DNA from: Bacteroidaceae bacterium
GTDB taxonomy: Bacteria; Bacteroidota; Bacteroidia; Bacteroidales; Bacteroidaceae
DNA length: 64,000 nucleotides
Direction of reading: 5' to 3'
Assembly: GCA_017631315.1 (NCBI GenBank)
Contig: JAGBTN010000010.1
Coordinates: forward strand, 1 to 64,000
Part shown: one piece after another, positions 1 to 10,045 of the stretch
How the letters are laid out: each line of letters begins with the position of its first letter
How positions within the stretch are numbered: position 1 is the stretch's first letter
The notes under the pieces: generated by a model
Told to the model about the DNA's origin: nothing
The model's input: the letters and a program-made list of their open reading frames with translations, nothing else
Databases searched by the model: none
Position numbers and translations under genes: made by a program

Positions 1-146
1 GGGCTTTTTTGTTTTGTCGCCGTCAGTTGTCCTCGGCCTGCGCCGTCAGGCGGTCGAGAGGGTTTTGCTCTTTTGCTTTGTGTGGTGCTGCTTTGCTTGA
101 TGTTCCTTCAGCCGTCTGAATATAGGTGCTTTATCCTTCTGAGAGA

Positions 147-212
147 AAAGGTTAACCTTTCTGCCGATAATGCTTAACCTTTTTGATGATAATGGTTAAG
201 GGTTTTGGATTG
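147..212 (+). repeat. 22-bp tandem intergenic repeat, GGTTAACC type (locus B1)
   Basis: Three head-to-tail 22-base units at 147-168, 169-190 and 191-212. The first carries the perfect palindrome AAAGGTTAACCTTT, followed by a TGCCGAT tail. The second keeps TTAACCTTTTT and the third has decayed to GGTTAAGGG. The same unit recurs at 17769 and 33110 on the same strand. Seen directly; function unknown. Confidence 0.85.
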
Positions 213-285
213 GGAGGTTATGGTGCTGTTGTGATGGGGATGTTGATGTTATGTGCTTTTGTTTGTTGAAATTATGTTTTTGTGT

Positions 286-316
286 TTTGTCTTTCGGGGG
301 AAACTGTGTATCTTTG
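286..316 (+). promoter_or_regulatory. Bacteroidetes-type promoter for yraN
   Basis: TTTG at 286-289, 19 bases, then TATCTTTG at 309-316. This fits the Bacteroidetes -33/-7 pattern and ends 17 bases before the yraN start. Confidence 0.7.
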
Positions 317-333
317 TGCTTAATTTTGTTTGT

Positions 334-708
334 ATGGCTTTGCATAATGATATTGGACAGAGGGGTGAGGAGATTGCTGCGAATTATTTGCAGGAGCATG
401 GTTATTGTATTCTTGAGCGTAACTGGACAAATAAGGGTAGAAAGGAGATTGATATTATTGCTACAAAGGATGATGTGGTTGTTTTCGTGGAGGTTAAAAC
501 TCGTAAGGTTGGTTCTGCCTCTACGCCGATTTCTGCTGTAGATGAGCGCAAACAGCGTCGTATTATTCTTGCTGCGGATTCTTTTGTCAAGGCTTGTCAT
601 ATAGATTTTCGTTGCAGATTTGATGTTGTAGGCATTATATATGATGACTTTTCCAGCAGCTTGGAACATATTGTTGATGCTTTTCGTCCTCGGCCGAAGT
701 ATTATTAA
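334..708 (+). CDS. YraN/UPF0102 family nuclease-like protein
   Basis: A 124-residue protein of the UPF0102 (YraN) family, a small restriction-endonuclease-like fold linked to Holliday-junction or DNA processing. The visible PD-(D/E)XK core is E38-x-D40, then E53-V-K55 in the strand ending VEVKTRK, which are the expected metal and catalytic positions. An in-frame GTG at 253 would add 27 hydrophobic residues, but it lies upstream of the promoter at 286-316. The ATG at 334 is therefore chosen, and it gives the usual family length. The next gene, parC, has its own promoter. The family is clear; the exact substrate in the cell is not established. Confidence 0.9.
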   Translation: MALHNDIGQRGEEIAANYLQEHGYCILERNWTNKGRKEIDIIATKDDVVVFVEVKTRKVGSASTPISAVDERKQRRIILAADSFVKACHIDFRCRFDVVGIIYDDFSSSLEHIVDAFRPRPKYY

Positions 709-760
709 TGCTTGGTTTTATAGGAAAATTCGTCGCCTTTTTAAACTTTGGCGGTTTTCG

Positions 761-792
761 TTTGCTTTTCTCGGTGAAAAGTTCTACCTTTG
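761..792 (+). promoter_or_regulatory. Promoter for parC
   Basis: TTTG at 761-764, 20 bases, TACCTTTG at 785-792. It lies 30 bases before the ATG at 823. Confidence 0.7.
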
Positions 793-822
793 TGAGAATT
801 ATTTAATACCTTGTGCATAGAT

Positions 823-3498
823 ATGATTGACAACGTGACTCCTTCGGACGGCATTACGCATCATCTTAGTAAAATGTACCAGAACTGGTTTCTGGACTAT
901 GCTTCGTATGTAATACTTGAGCGTGCTGTTCCGCACATTGCTGATGGTTTTAAGCCTGTTCAACGCCGTATCATGCATACTATGAAGCGGTTGGACGACG
1001 GCAAATATAACAAGGTTGCAAATATTGTTGGTGATACGATGAAGTTTCATCCTCATGGCGATGCGAGCATCAAGGATGCGTTGGTTCAACTCGGTCAAAA
1101 GGATTTGCTGATTGATTGTCAGGGAAACTGGGGCAATATTATTACTGGTGATGATGCTGCTGCTGGCCGATATATCGAAGCGCGTTTGTCTAAGTTTGCT
1201 CTGGATGTTGTTTTTAACCCTAAGACAACGGAATGGAAATGGAGTTACGACGGACGTAATAAGGAACCTGTTGCGTTGCCTGTCAAGTTCCCATTGCTGC
1301 TTGCTCAAGGTGCAGAAGGTATTGCTGTTGGCATGAATTGTAAGATTCTGCCACACAATCTTGTTGAGATTTGCGATGCTGCGATCAGTTATCTTCACGG
1401 CGAGGAATTCCATCTTTATCCTGACTTCCCGACGGGTGGTAGCATTGACGTGTCGAAGTACAATGACGGCCAGCGTGGTGGTTCTGTAAGAGTTCGTGCA
1501 AAGATAGAGAAGCGTGACAATAAGACGTTGGCTATTACAGAAATACCGTATGGCAAGACTACTGGCACGGCTTCTAACCCAAGTACGTTTATCAATAGCA
1601 TCTTAAAGGCAAACGAGCGTGGTAAGATAAAGATCCGCAATGTGGAGGATTTGACTGCTGCTTCTGCGGAGATATTGATTCATCTGACTCCTGGAACGTC
1701 GAGCGATAAAACTATTGATGCGCTATATGCTTTTACGGATTGTGAGATTCGCATATCACCTAATTGTAGCGTAATTAAAGATAGAAAGCCTCAGTTCCTA
1801 TCTGTGAGCGATGTGCTTCGTGCCAGTGTAGATAATACGCTGAACTTACTTCGCCAGGAAAGACTTATTCGCAGAGGCGAGTTGTTGGACAGTCTTCATT
1901 TTGCTTCGCTTGAACAGATTTTCATCGAAGAACGTATCTATAAGGACAAAGAGTTTGAAGGAGCAAAGTCAATGGATGATGCGTGCGAATGGATTGACAA
2001 GCGACTGACACCTTATTATCCGAAGATGATCCGTGAGGTAACAAAGGACGATATTCTCCGCTTGATGGAAATTAAAATGGTTCGCATCTTGAAGTTCAAC
2101 AAAGAAAAGGCTGAACAGAACATAGCTGCCATCAAGAGTGAGATCAAGCAAATTGAGCGAGAACTGAAGAATATGGTGGAGATGACCTGCGAGTGGTTCC
2201 GCTTCATAAAGGAAAAGTATGGTAAGGAACATCCTCGCTTGACGGAGATTCGCAATTTTGATACCATCACTGCTACCAAGGTTGTAGAAGCCAACGAGAA
2301 GCTTTACATTAACAGAGAAGAAGGTTTCATAGGAACATCTCTCAAGAAAGACGAGTTTGTCTGCAATTGTTCTGACATAGATGATGTTATTATCTTCTAT
2401 CGCGATGGCACTTATAAGATTGTCCGAGTGGCAGACAAAATCTTTATTGGCGAAACAGAACGCAGCAAGAAGGACAAGAAAAAGGCAGAGGTCATTCATA
2501 TCGATGTGTTCCGTAAAAACGATGAACGCACGATATACAATACCATTTACCGAGACGGGAAGAGTGGCATCAGTTATATAAAACGTTTCAATATCACAGC
2601 AATTATACGTGATAGAGAATACGATTTGACATGCGGAACTCCTGGTTCAAGAGTATTGTACTTTACATCTAATCCTAATGGCGAGGCAGAGATAATAAAG
2701 GTTATACTAAAGCCTAATCCTAAGCTGAAACGTGTTTTCTTTGATATGGATTTTAGTGATGTTGCCATTAGAGGTCGAGGCAGTAGAGGAAATATAGTTA
2801 CAAAGTTAGACGTTAGTAAAATAAGCCTTAAAAGCTTGGGCAGCAGCACTTTGGGTGGACGTAAGGTGTGGTTTGATAGTGATATTAAGCGACTTAACTA
2901 TGATGGACAGGGCAAATATCTGGGAGAATTCGAAGGGAACGATCAGGTTCTTGTGATGCTCGCAGATGGACGTTATTATCTTACAAACATTGATCTTAAC
3001 AATCATTATGAGGATAACATTCATCGGATAGAAAAGTACAATGCCAATAAGGTGTGGACTTGCCTCTATTACAATTCTGCACAAAGCAATTTCCTTTATT
3101 TGAAGAGATTCCGTCTTGAAGCAACCGCTCGAATGCAAAGTTATTTGGGTGAAATTCCATCAGAAAATCTTGTACTCATTACAGATACTGATTTCCCCAG
3201 AATCCTTGTTACAATGGGTGGAGTAGATGATTTCCGTGATCCTATGGAATTAGACGCTGAAGGCTTTGTTGGTGTTAAAAGTTTCAAGGCAATAGGCAAG
3301 CGCATCACTACACTACATATAGGAAAGGTAGAAGAGTTGGAGCCCACACGCTTTGCTGTAGTTGAAAACGAAGAGAGTAATGATGACGCAGATGAGGAAC
3401 TTAATAATGATGCGGAAGCAGAATTAGATCCATATGAGGGAAAGAGTCAACAAGATGTTAGTGATGAAATGACTGGGCAACTTCATCTTGACTTATAA
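823..3498 (+). CDS. parC: DNA topoisomerase IV subunit A (ParC-type)
   Basis: An 891-residue type IIA topoisomerase breakage-reunion subunit that should pair with a ParE (not in this window) to decatenate chromosomes. The N-terminal winged-helix region has HPHGD at 76-80. The catalytic tyrosine is Y117 in GRYIEARLSK. A tower and coiled-coil region follows, then a C-terminal beta-pinwheel with degenerate blade motifs such as GRGSRGN. No true GyrA box (QRRGGKG) is seen, which favours ParC over GyrA. The position matching E. coli ParC S80 is alanine (A81). The C-terminus is a long acidic tail. A TTG at 811 is also in frame, but ATG 823 is the better start. Sequence evidence is strong; the ParC versus GyrA call rests on the missing box. 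Confidence 0.93.
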   Translation: MIDNVTPSDGITHHLSKMYQNWFLDYASYVILERAVPHIADGFKPVQRRIMHTMKRLDDGKYNKVANIVGDTMKFHPHGDASIKDALVQLGQKDLLIDCQGNWGNIITGDDAAAGRYIEARLSKFALDVVFNPKTTEWKWSYDGRNKEPVALPVKFPLLLAQGAEGIAVGMNCKILPHNLVEICDAAISYLHGEEFHLYPDFPTGGSIDVSKYNDGQRGGSVRVRAKIEKRDNKTLAITEIPYGKTTGTASNPSTFINSILKANERGKIKIRNVEDLTAASAEILIHLTPGTSSDKTIDALYAFTDCEIRISPNCSVIKDRKPQFLSVSDVLRASVDNTLNLLRQERLIRRGELLDSLHFASLEQIFIEERIYKDKEFEGAKSMDDACEWIDKRLTPYYPKMIREVTKDDILRLMEIKMVRILKFNKEKAEQNIAAIKSEIKQIERELKNMVEMTCEWFRFIKEKYGKEHPRLTEIRNFDTITATKVVEANEKLYINREEGFIGTSLKKDEFVCNCSDIDDVIIFYRDGTYKIVRVADKIFIGETERSKKDKKKAEVIHIDVFRKNDERTIYNTIYRDGKSGISYIKRFNITAIIRDREYDLTCGTPGSRVLYFTSNPNGEAEIIKVILKPNPKLKRVFFDMDFSDVAIRGRGSRGNIVTKLDVSKISLKSLGSSTLGGRKVWFDSDIKRLNYDGQGKYLGEFEGNDQVLVMLADGRYYLTNIDLNNHYEDNIHRIEKYNANKVWTCLYYNSAQSNFLYLKRFRLEATARMQSYLGEIPSENLVLITDTDFPRILVTMGGVDDFRDPMELDAEGFVGVKSFKAIGKRITTLHIGKVEELEPTRFAVVENEESNDDADEELNNDAEAELDPYEGKSQQDVSDEMTGQLHLDL

Positions 3499-3502
3499 AC
3501 AT

Positions 3503-3525
3503 ACTCTCTTATTCAAGAATAGAGT
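3503..3525. terminator. Weak hairpin between convergent parC and recG
   Basis: ACTCT plus TATTC (with two extra bases) pairs with GAATAGAGT across an AA loop. It sits in the 26-base gap between the parC and recG stop codons and could serve both strands. The stem is bulged and lacks a strong T-tract. Confidence 0.35.
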
Positions 3526-5621
3526 TATGATATCCTGCTCCAATCCTGACGTTCTTTCTTAAGTTCCTGTAAATGTAGATGTAGCAGGTGGTTCTCTTTT
3601 GCTATTAAATCAGGGTCAGCGTCAAGGACAAACGCTGCAGTGTCGCGTGCTAGTTGTACTAACTGTCCATCACGGCCAAGATTAGCAAGTTTGAGATTGA
3701 ATGCAATGCCACTTTGTTGTGTACCCTCAAGGTCGCCTGGTCCACGAAGTTTAAGATCCGCTTCAGCTATTTCGAAACCATCGTTAGTTTCAGTCATAAT
3801 CTGAAGTCGTTTTCGTGTTTCGGCAGATAATTTGAAGTTAGAAACGAGAATACAATAGGATTGTTCGGCGCCTCGCCCAACCCTGCCTCGTAGTTGATGT
3901 AGTTGTGACAGCCCAAATCGCTCGGCATTCTGTATTATCATAACAGATGCATTTGGTACATTTACGCCTACTTCGATAACTGTTGTTGCAACAAGTATTT
4001 GTGTCTCGCCCGATACGAATTTTTGCATTTCAGCATCTTTTTCATGAGGCTTCATCTTTCCATGTACCATGCTTATCCGGTATTGAGGAAAGATGTCCTT
4101 TAGATGAACATATTCGTCTTCGACATTCTTTAAATCAAGTTTTTCACTTTCTTTTACCAGAGGATAAACGAAGTATACTTGATGCCCTGCCTCTATTTCG
4201 CGAATGACACCTTTGTAGAGTTGTTCTGGTTGGTTGTCGTAAATGTGTAATGTGCGTATTGGCTTTCTGCCAGGTGGTAATTGGTCAATTACGGAGACGT
4301 CAAGATCTCCATATAGGGTCATGGCCAAGGTGCGAGGGATAGGTGTTGCGGTCATAACAAGTACATGTGGGCAGATGTTACTTTTCTGCCAAAGGCGAGC
4401 ACGTTGTGCTACACCGAAACGGTGCTGCTCGTCAATGATTACAAGACCTAGATTGTTAAATTGTACATTATCTTCAATGACCGCATGTGTACCTATCAAT
4501 ATGTTCACACTTCCATTCTGGAGGCCTTCCTCAATAGCAGAACGTCGTTTCCCTTTGATATTACCCGTTAGTAGCTCGACATGGATAGGAATATCTTGAA
4601 GAAAATTTTGAAATGTTTGTAAGTGTTGCTCCGCTAAAATTTCGGTTGGTGCCATAATACATGCCTGACAACCATTGTCGATAGCTATAAGCATTATCAT
4701 TAAGGCAACAAGTGTTTTGCCACTGCCGACATCTCCTTGTAATAGTCGATTCATCTGATGTCCACTGCTCATGTCTGCATGTATTTCACGTATGACACGT
4801 TTTTGTGCTTCAGTCAGAGGGAAAGGAAGGTAGTTATGGTAGAAGGTGTTAAATGTGTCACCAATGCGTGTAAAACGTCTACCAATTCTTTCTTGCTGCC
4901 GTTTGCGTGCATAGGACATGATGATTAATTGAATGAAGAATAGTTCTTCAAATTTCAAACGCATATTGGCGGCAGAAAGCTCGTCTGCTGTAGAAGGATA
5001 GTGTGCGGAACGCAAAGCCTTATCGAGAGGCATAAGGTGGAGGCGTCCGATGAGATATTCGGGTAATGTTTCAGGTATTTCCCATGTAAGTTTGTTAAAG
5101 AGAGAGTTTGTGAAGTGTTCCATTGAACGTGAGGTGATGCCTGCTTTCTTCATTCGCTCTGTTGTGGAATAATATGGTTGCATCTTCATCGTACTGAGTG
5201 ACGTAGATTCAGGGTTGTCCAGATCGGGATGAATGATGCTTAATCTTCCGCCATAAACTCCAGGTCGTCCGAAAAGAATATATTTTTTATGTAACTTGAC
5301 GCTTTGCTTAATGTAGCGTATTCCTTGAAACCACGTGACATCAAGAAACATTTCGCCATCCCAGAAATGTCCTGTCAAACGATGCTTACGTCCTTCTCCT
5401 GTTTCTTCAAAACTCAGGAATTGTCCTAAGACTTGCACAAAGGGCATTTCGGTGGTCAGCTCGCTAATTTTATATAGTCGGCTGCGGTCAATGTGTTTGT
5501 ATGGAAATGTATAAAGCAGGTCGCGCCAGGTTTTGATGCCTAACTCGCTCTCCAGTACTTTTGCCCTTTGTGGTCCAATGCCTGGTAGATATGTTATATC
5601 GGTGTTTAGGTCACAAATCAT
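3525..5621 (-). CDS. recG: ATP-dependent DNA helicase RecG
   Basis: A 698-residue superfamily 2 helicase that remodels stalled replication forks and Holliday junctions. The N-terminus has the helix-hairpin-helix-like stretch [11 protein letters not shown], then the OB-fold wedge domain (about 60-150). The motor follows: Walker A GDVGSGKT at 296-303, the DEQHRFG box typical of RecG, TATPIPRT, and the C-terminal motor lobe with QLRGRVGRG. Length and motif order are normal. It is the last gene of a minus-strand set (DJ-1 protein, ispD, recG). Its start codon lies inside the end of ispD (11-base overlap), so translation is probably coupled. Confidence 0.97.
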   Translation of the reverse strand: MICDLNTDITYLPGIGPQRAKVLESELGIKTWRDLLYTFPYKHIDRSRLYKISELTTEMPFVQVLGQFLSFEETGEGRKHRLTGHFWDGEMFLDVTWFQGIRYIKQSVKLHKKYILFGRPGVYGGRLSIIHPDLDNPESTSLSTMKMQPYYSTTERMKKAGITSRSMEHFTNSLFNKLTWEIPETLPEYLIGRLHLMPLDKALRSAHYPSTADELSAANMRLKFEELFFIQLIIMSYARKRQQERIGRRFTRIGDTFNTFYHNYLPFPLTEAQKRVIREIHADMSSGHQMNRLLQGDVGSGKTLVALMIMLIAIDNGCQACIMAPTEILAEQHLQTFQNFLQDIPIHVELLTGNIKGKRRSAIEEGLQNGSVNILIGTHAVIEDNVQFNNLGLVIIDEQHRFGVAQRARLWQKSNICPHVLVMTATPIPRTLAMTLYGDLDVSVIDQLPPGRKPIRTLHIYDNQPEQLYKGVIREIEAGHQVYFVYPLVKESEKLDLKNVEDEYVHLKDIFPQYRISMVHGKMKPHEKDAEMQKFVSGETQILVATTVIEVGVNVPNASVMIIQNAERFGLSQLHQLRGRVGRGAEQSYCILVSNFKLSAETRKRLQIMTETNDGFEIAEADLKLRGPGDLEGTQQSGIAFNLKLANLGRDGQLVQLARDTAAFVLDADPDLIAKENHLLHLHLQELKKERQDWSRIS

Positions 5622-6294
5622 GGTTTATGACTGTGAATTCTGCAAAGCGGAGGTCACTTGGTGTCGTGAGTTTGATGTTTTCACGATTCCCTTCTATCAG
5701 TGTTATTTTCTCTCCGAGGGCTTCGACAACAGACGCATCGTCAGTGAATGCTTCGGAATATGGTTGTTGATAGGCTTCGTAGAGCATGTCGACCGGAAAT
5801 GTTTGTGGTGTTTGTACCAATCGATAGGCATCTCGCGGCTTGGTGGTGCTACTTCCATCTGGTAGTACCTGCCGTAGTGTTTCCACTACAGGTACTACGG
5901 GTACAACTGCTTTCCTTTCTGAAGCAGTGGAGTAACAGCGTTGTATTGTTTCGGCAGAAACGAAGGGCCTTACACCATCGTGGATGCCAACTATAACTCC
6001 GTCTGTTTTTGGGACTAGAGCCAATCCGTTCTTTACACTATGGAACCGTGTCTCTCCACCTGTGGCGATTAATGCGGGAGAGGTGAACTTATACTCCTTG
6101 CAGAGTATTTGCCAATAGTCTTGTTGTTCGAAGGGTAGTACGAGAATGATTTGTATGCCGTCGATTGCTTTGCGAAAAGCATCAATGGTATGCATCAATA
6201 CGGGTTTCCCTCCTATGGGTACAAATTGTTTTGGTATGTCTCCGCCCATACGAAGCCCTTTTCCGCCTGCTACGATGATGGCATACGCAGTCAT
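5611..6294 (-). CDS. ispD: 2-C-methyl-D-erythritol 4-phosphate cytidylyltransferase
   Basis: A 227-residue cytidylyltransferase of the MEP isoprenoid pathway, which makes CDP-methylerythritol from MEP and CTP in the cytosol. The N-terminal nucleotide-binding loop reads [16 protein letters not shown], with the signature glycines, arginine and lysine. The substrate strand GIHDGVRPF and the stretch [10 protein letters not shown] near the C-terminus are also typical of IspD. Its start overlaps the stop of the DJ-1 gene by four bases, and its end overlaps the recG start, so the three genes form one transcription unit. No other MEP-pathway gene is present here. Confidence 0.96.
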   Translation of the reverse strand: MTAYAIIVAGGKGLRMGGDIPKQFVPIGGKPVLMHTIDAFRKAIDGIQIILVLPFEQQDYWQILCKEYKFTSPALIATGGETRFHSVKNGLALVPKTDGVIVGIHDGVRPFVSAETIQRCYSTASERKAVVPVVPVVETLRQVLPDGSSTTKPRDAYRLVQTPQTFPVDMLYEAYQQPYSEAFTDDASVVEALGEKITLIEGNRENIKLTTPSDLRFAEFTVINHDL

Positions 6295-6848
6295 TCTCCG
6301 ACCAGCTCTTTATATATCATTCCTTGCCTTAAAGGCTGCGATGCGTTTTCGCCCAGGAAATAATCGACAATGGCATAGCCCAATTCAAATGCGGCAGCAG
6401 GTCCTTTGCCCGTAATGATGTTACCATCACGTTCAATGATTGCAGAGGTACAGTCTGCCCCTTTTAATTCTGTTTCAAAGCCTGGGTAGCATGTGGCACG
6501 ACGGCCTTGAAGAAGCCCAAGGTGTCCAAATACCAATGGTGCAGCACAGATTGCGGCAATTGCGCCTCCAGCATTGTAGTGATTGGCGATGGCTTGTGTC
6601 AGTTGTTTGCAAGCATCCAGGTTTGCTGCTCCTGGCATTCCGCCGGGAAGGACAAGCATTTTTGCTTGTTCAAAATCAACTTCGCTCAATAGCATGTCGG
6701 CAACAATGCCGACGCCATGTGCGCTTGCAACTATTTGTTCGTTTGTGATAGATACTGTTTTTACTTGCAGAGAAGCGCGACGCATGATGTCAACTGGTGC
6801 AAGAGCTTCTATATCTTCGAAACCTGTAGCTAAAAAGACGTAAATCAT
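6291..6848 (-). CDS. DJ-1/PfpI family protein
   Basis: A 185-residue DJ-1/PfpI superfamily protein of the YajL/DJ-1 branch. The nucleophile elbow is AAICAAP with C101, and the conserved acidic region FEDIEA lies near residues 10-15. The motif LPGGMPGA at 67-74 is also typical. Family members are cytosolic and have been linked to glyoxal or methylglyoxal detoxification, chaperone activity or thiol sensing; which applies here cannot be read from sequence. It heads the operon with ispD and recG. Its promoter faces away from that of nadK in a short shared region. Confidence 0.9.
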   Translation of the reverse strand: MIYVFLATGFEDIEALAPVDIMRRASLQVKTVSITNEQIVASAHGVGIVADMLLSEVDFEQAKMLVLPGGMPGAANLDACKQLTQAIANHYNAGGAIAAICAAPLVFGHLGLLQGRRATCYPGFETELKGADCTSAIIERDGNIITGKGPAAAFELGYAIVDYFLGENASQPLRQGMIYKELVGE

Positions 6849-6876
6849 ACCGTAGATGTTTATAACTTGTTTCTGT

Positions 6877-6908
6877 TTTGCAAAGTTAGGAAAAAAACAT
6901 TAACTTTG
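6877..6908 (+). promoter_or_regulatory. Promoter for nadK
   Basis: TTTG at 6877-6880, 20 bases, TAACTTTG at 6901-6908, 23 bases before the nadK ATG. It is interleaved with a minus-strand -7 box at 6881-6888. Confidence 0.7.
6881..6888 (-). promoter_or_regulatory. -7 box for the DJ-1/ispD/recG operon
   Basis: TAACTTTG on the minus strand, with a poor -33 match (TTG at 6910-6912, 21 bases away). It sits 32 bases before the DJ-1 start and inside the spacer of the nadK promoter, so the two promoters overlap. Confidence 0.5.
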
Positions 6909-6931
6909 CCAACCTAAAAGCGAAATAATTT

Positions 6932-7825
6932 ATGGAAGAGGCAAAAAGATGTGCAATCTTTGGTAACATATATCAGGCTAAGACCTACGAGGCTGTGCAG
7001 AAGCTTTTTGATGTCTTGAAGAGTCTTGGTATTCTGCCGCTTATCGACAGCCCTTTCTTGGAGTATCTCGAGGATGAGATGAAGATTTCTCTTCCTGAGC
7101 ATCGTGTTATTAATGACGATGTTTTTGATGCGGATATCGCTATCAGTATGGGTGGAGACGGCACTTTCCTTACAACAGCTATGAGGGTCGGCGATAAGCA
7201 GATACCTATTCTTGGTATTAATACAGGTCGCCTTGGTTTTTTGGCAGACTTCTCGCTTGACGATATTTCTCAAACGCTTAAAGATTTTCTTGCCGGAAAG
7301 TTACAAACGGAGCGTTGTAATGTTTTGCAAGTTGAATGTTCCGAAGGGGCAATGAATGGCTATCCTTTTGCGCTTAACGAAGTGGCAGTGCTGAAGCACG
7401 ACAATAGTAGTATGATTAGTATCCGTGTTGAATTGGGTGGCGAATATCTTACTACTTATCAGGCCGATGGTCTAATCATTAATACTCCAACCGGCAGTAC
7501 TGGTTACGCTTTGAGTGTGGGTGGTCCTGTTATGCTACCGGGAAGTAGGAATTTCGGAATAGTTCCTGTTGCTCCACATGGCTTGACGGTCAGACCATTA
7601 ACGTTGCCAGATGATTTGGACATAACTTTGACGGTAGAGAGCAGAAGCCATAGTTTCCTTGTGGCTATTGACGGACGTAGTGAGTCATGCATGGATTCTG
7701 TTCGTCTTTCTTTGCGTAAGGCTCCTTATCAGGTTGTTGTGTTGAAACGCCCGGACACTACTTTCTTGCGAACCCTTCGCAGTAAGTTGTTGTGGGGCAG
7801 TGATGCCAGAAACATCTGCAATTGA
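6932..7825 (+). CDS. nadK: NAD kinase
   Basis: A 297-residue ATP/polyphosphate-dependent NAD kinase, the source of NADP in the cytosol. The signature GGDGT lies at 74-78 with catalytic D76. NTPTGSTGYALSVGGP is the second family signature, which binds the NAD ribose and diphosphate. Length is normal and the start follows a good promoter at 23 bases. The following ABC transporter gene begins 47 bases after the stop with no promoter seen between, so the two may share a transcript. Confidence 0.97.
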   Translation: MEEAKRCAIFGNIYQAKTYEAVQKLFDVLKSLGILPLIDSPFLEYLEDEMKISLPEHRVINDDVFDADIAISMGGDGTFLTTAMRVGDKQIPILGINTGRLGFLADFSLDDISQTLKDFLAGKLQTERCNVLQVECSEGAMNGYPFALNEVAVLKHDNSSMISIRVELGGEYLTTYQADGLIINTPTGSTGYALSVGGPVMLPGSRNFGIVPVAPHGLTVRPLTLPDDLDITLTVESRSHSFLVAIDGRSESCMDSVRLSLRKAPYQVVVLKRPDTTFLRTLRSKLLWGSDARNICN

Positions 7826-7872
7826 GTGAGAGACGTTTTATAGTACTGGTTTAAAGTCAAGAGTTAAGCAAC

Positions 7873-9540
7873 ATGCCTACTTTTCCGTTTGTCTCTTCCA
7901 AATCTCGTGAGCTTTTTGGATGGATGTGGCGTGCTTCCAAGGGTTTGCGTTTGCAATCGGTGTTGAATGCCCTTATTGGCATTTTGTCTGTTATTCTGGA
8001 CTTTGCTTTTATTTATGCTACGAAGTGGACTATAGATATTGCTACTAATCGTGCGGAGGGCAGTCTGCAAGTGGCCGCTTATGCTCTTGCTGCCATTATG
8101 TTGAGCAAGATTCTTTTAGGTTTTGCACGCAAATGGGTAAGTGCTTTGCTTGGTGTCCGTTCGCAGAATATTTTGCAAAAACGTCTGTTTGTCCATTTGC
8201 TGAAGAGTGAATGGAGCGGTCAGGAGGGGCGCCATACGGGTGATACGCTTAACCGTATGGGGCAGGATGTGCGAGATTTGACGGCTTGTATTACGGAAAC
8301 CATTCCGTCTTTGTTGGAGGTCTTGTTCCGTCTTGTAGGTGCATTCCTGTATCTTTTTTATATGGATCCTCGTTTGGCTTGTCTGGTTGTCTGTATTGTG
8401 CCTTGTTTCCTTGCTTTGAGCAAGCTGTATGTGCGCAAGATGCGAGCCATTACTCGCGATATTCGTTCTACGGAAAGCCAGGTTCAGAGTATTCTTCAGG
8501 AAAGCATTCAGCATCGGGTAGTGCTTAAGACGCTGGAGCGAACGGGTACAATGATAGAGCGTCTTGTTGAGACACAGGCTCATCTTCGGTCGCATGTTCG
8601 CCATCGTGCCGTCTTCAGTAGCTTTTCTTCGACGTTGCTCAGTATTGGATTTGCAACAGGCTATCTTGTAACTTTCCTGTGGGGAGTGGACAGTTTGCAG
8701 GCCGGTATTATTACCTATGGTATGATGATTTCCTTCATCCAACTTGTTGGTCAGATACAAGGCCCTTTCCGTGATATTACACGCTTTATTCCGGCGCTTG
8801 TCGGCACCCTGACGGCGAGCGAACGCCTTATGGAGCTGGAGGACGAGCCTCTCGAAGATGATTCTGCTCCGATTTCTTTCGATAGAGGAGCTGGAGTACG
8901 TTTTTCCGATGTTTCTTTCCAGTATAAGAAGAGTGGTCGCCACGTTTTGTCTCATTTCTCATATGATTTTCCCAAGGGTTCTACTACGGCAATCCTGGGC
9001 GAAACCGGTGCGGGAAAGACAACGCTCATTCGCCTGATTCTTGCTTTGCTTAAGCCCGAAGAGGGAAATGTTGAGATGTACGACGAGACAAGGGCGGTTG
9101 TTGTTTCGCCTCAGACGCGTAACAACCTTGTCTATGTGCCGCAGGGCAATACGCTTTTCAGTGGGACGATTCGTGATAACCTTTTATTGGGGAATCCCGA
9201 GGCAACGGAACGCGAGATGAAAAGTGCACTCGAAACGGCATGTGCTGATTTCGTTTTAGAGCATCCCGACGGCCTTGATGCGGTATGTGGCGAGCATGGA
9301 GCGGGTCTGAGTGAAGGCCAGGCGCAGCGTATTGCCATAGCCCGTGCCTTGCTGAGGAAGGGCTCTGTGCTCCTGTTGGACGAAGCAACCAGTGCGTTGG
9401 ACACTCGTACGGAACAACAACTTCTTAAGAATTTAAGTAGCACCGATGAGGGCAGAACCGTCATCTGCGTAACACATCGCCCTGCAGTCATTGATTATTG
9501 CTCGCAGGTCATAGAGATGAGGCGTATTCTTGAGAATTGA
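7873..9540 (+). CDS. ABC transporter, fused permease and ATPase (exporter type)
   Basis: A 555-residue half-transporter. The N-terminal membrane domain (about 20-310) has roughly six hydrophobic segments. The ATPase domain has Walker A GETGAGKT from G376, signature LSEGQ at 479-483, Walker B VLLLDEA and an H-loop in CVTHRP. This is the MsbA/LmrA-like exporter architecture; it presumably works as a homodimer in the inner membrane. The substrate is unknown: lipid, peptide and drug exporters share this layout, so no gene name is given. It follows nadK with a short gap. Confidence 0.9.
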   Translation: MPTFPFVSSKSRELFGWMWRASKGLRLQSVLNALIGILSVILDFAFIYATKWTIDIATNRAEGSLQVAAYALAAIMLSKILLGFARKWVSALLGVRSQNILQKRLFVHLLKSEWSGQEGRHTGDTLNRMGQDVRDLTACITETIPSLLEVLFRLVGAFLYLFYMDPRLACLVVCIVPCFLALSKLYVRKMRAITRDIRSTESQVQSILQESIQHRVVLKTLERTGTMIERLVETQAHLRSHVRHRAVFSSFSSTLLSIGFATGYLVTFLWGVDSLQAGIITYGMMISFIQLVGQIQGPFRDITRFIPALVGTLTASERLMELEDEPLEDDSAPISFDRGAGVRFSDVSFQYKKSGRHVLSHFSYDFPKGSTTAILGETGAGKTTLIRLILALLKPEEGNVEMYDETRAVVVSPQTRNNLVYVPQGNTLFSGTIRDNLLLGNPEATEREMKSALETACADFVLEHPDGLDAVCGEHGAGLSEGQAQRIAIARALLRKGSVLLLDEATSALDTRTEQQLLKNLSSTDEGRTVICVTHRPAVIDYCSQVIEMRRILEN

Positions 9541-9737
9541 TGTTCTTCTGACTTCTATTCCTTATTGACTCTTTTTCTCCTTATACACAAATCTCCAAGA
9601 CTGCCCGCAAACACCTTTTTGCATGGCTGTTTGTCAGGTGCCATTATCCTATTTTAACCGGTTTGTCGTAGCCGAGGGTGCAACGAATGTGCCCCTCGCA
9701 CGAATAGCCTTGTGGGCATGGAAAAACATCCACTGCC

Positions 9738-9807
9738 AAGTTGCTCAATTAGGCACGTTAAGTTGCCCGACATCTACTGCCAAGTTAGGCAATTTAACAG
9801 TAGATGT
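9738..9807 (+). repeat. 22-bp intergenic repeat, GTTAAGTTG type (locus A1), with hairpin
   Basis: AAGTTG/AAGTTA anchors fall at 9738, 9760 and 9782, exactly 22 bases apart. The middle unit has CACGTTAAGTTGCCCGAC. The last part folds into a perfect 10-bp stem (ACATCTACTG at 9770-9779 with CAGTAGATGT at 9798-9807) followed by a short T-run, so it could end transcription from the ABC transporter. Confidence 0.75.
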
Positions 9808-10013
9808 TTTCGGTCAAGCCACATCTGTCTTTCTGCTTTCGGATTCCTTTCCCTGCAAGTGTCTCTCTCGTTACTGCAAACGAAACGTATAACTCATAAA
9901 ACCCTAATGAATTAATTCGAGTCAAATAGCATTTTCGCCGTAGTCATAATCTTCATGTTTCACTCCTGAAACGGTAGCATTTCGTCGTGTATTGTTAAAT
10001 TTATTCAATAATT

Positions 10014-10045
10014 TTTGGCAGTTATAATAATAAATCATAAATTTG
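10014..10045 (+). promoter_or_regulatory. Promoter for the outer-membrane barrel gene
   Basis: TTTG at 10014-10017, 20 bases, TAAATTTG at 10038-10045, 34 bases before the ATG. Confidence 0.7.

Larger units (their letters stand above)
1..333. other. Gene-free left edge of the window
   Basis: No credible gene lies here. The stretch holds three units of the 22-bp repeat (147-212) and the yraN promoter (286-316). The first 100 bases are open in several frames, but none shows a start or a recognisable protein, so the tail of an upstream gene cannot be ruled out. Confidence 0.5.

Noticed and set aside
24..140. A minus-strand frame ending NPLDRLTAQAEDN that looks like a protein C-terminus
   Set aside because: Only about 39 codons are open, with a stop just upstream and no start codon. 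It could be a decayed remnant, but chance is as likely.
811..822. TTG start for parC four codons upstream
   Set aside because: The ATG at 823 is a stronger start, lies a normal distance from the promoter and loses nothing conserved.
9623..9892. An 89-codon plus-strand frame in the long intergenic region
   Set aside because: It runs through repeat locus A1, is rich in cysteine without pattern, has no promoter and resembles no family.
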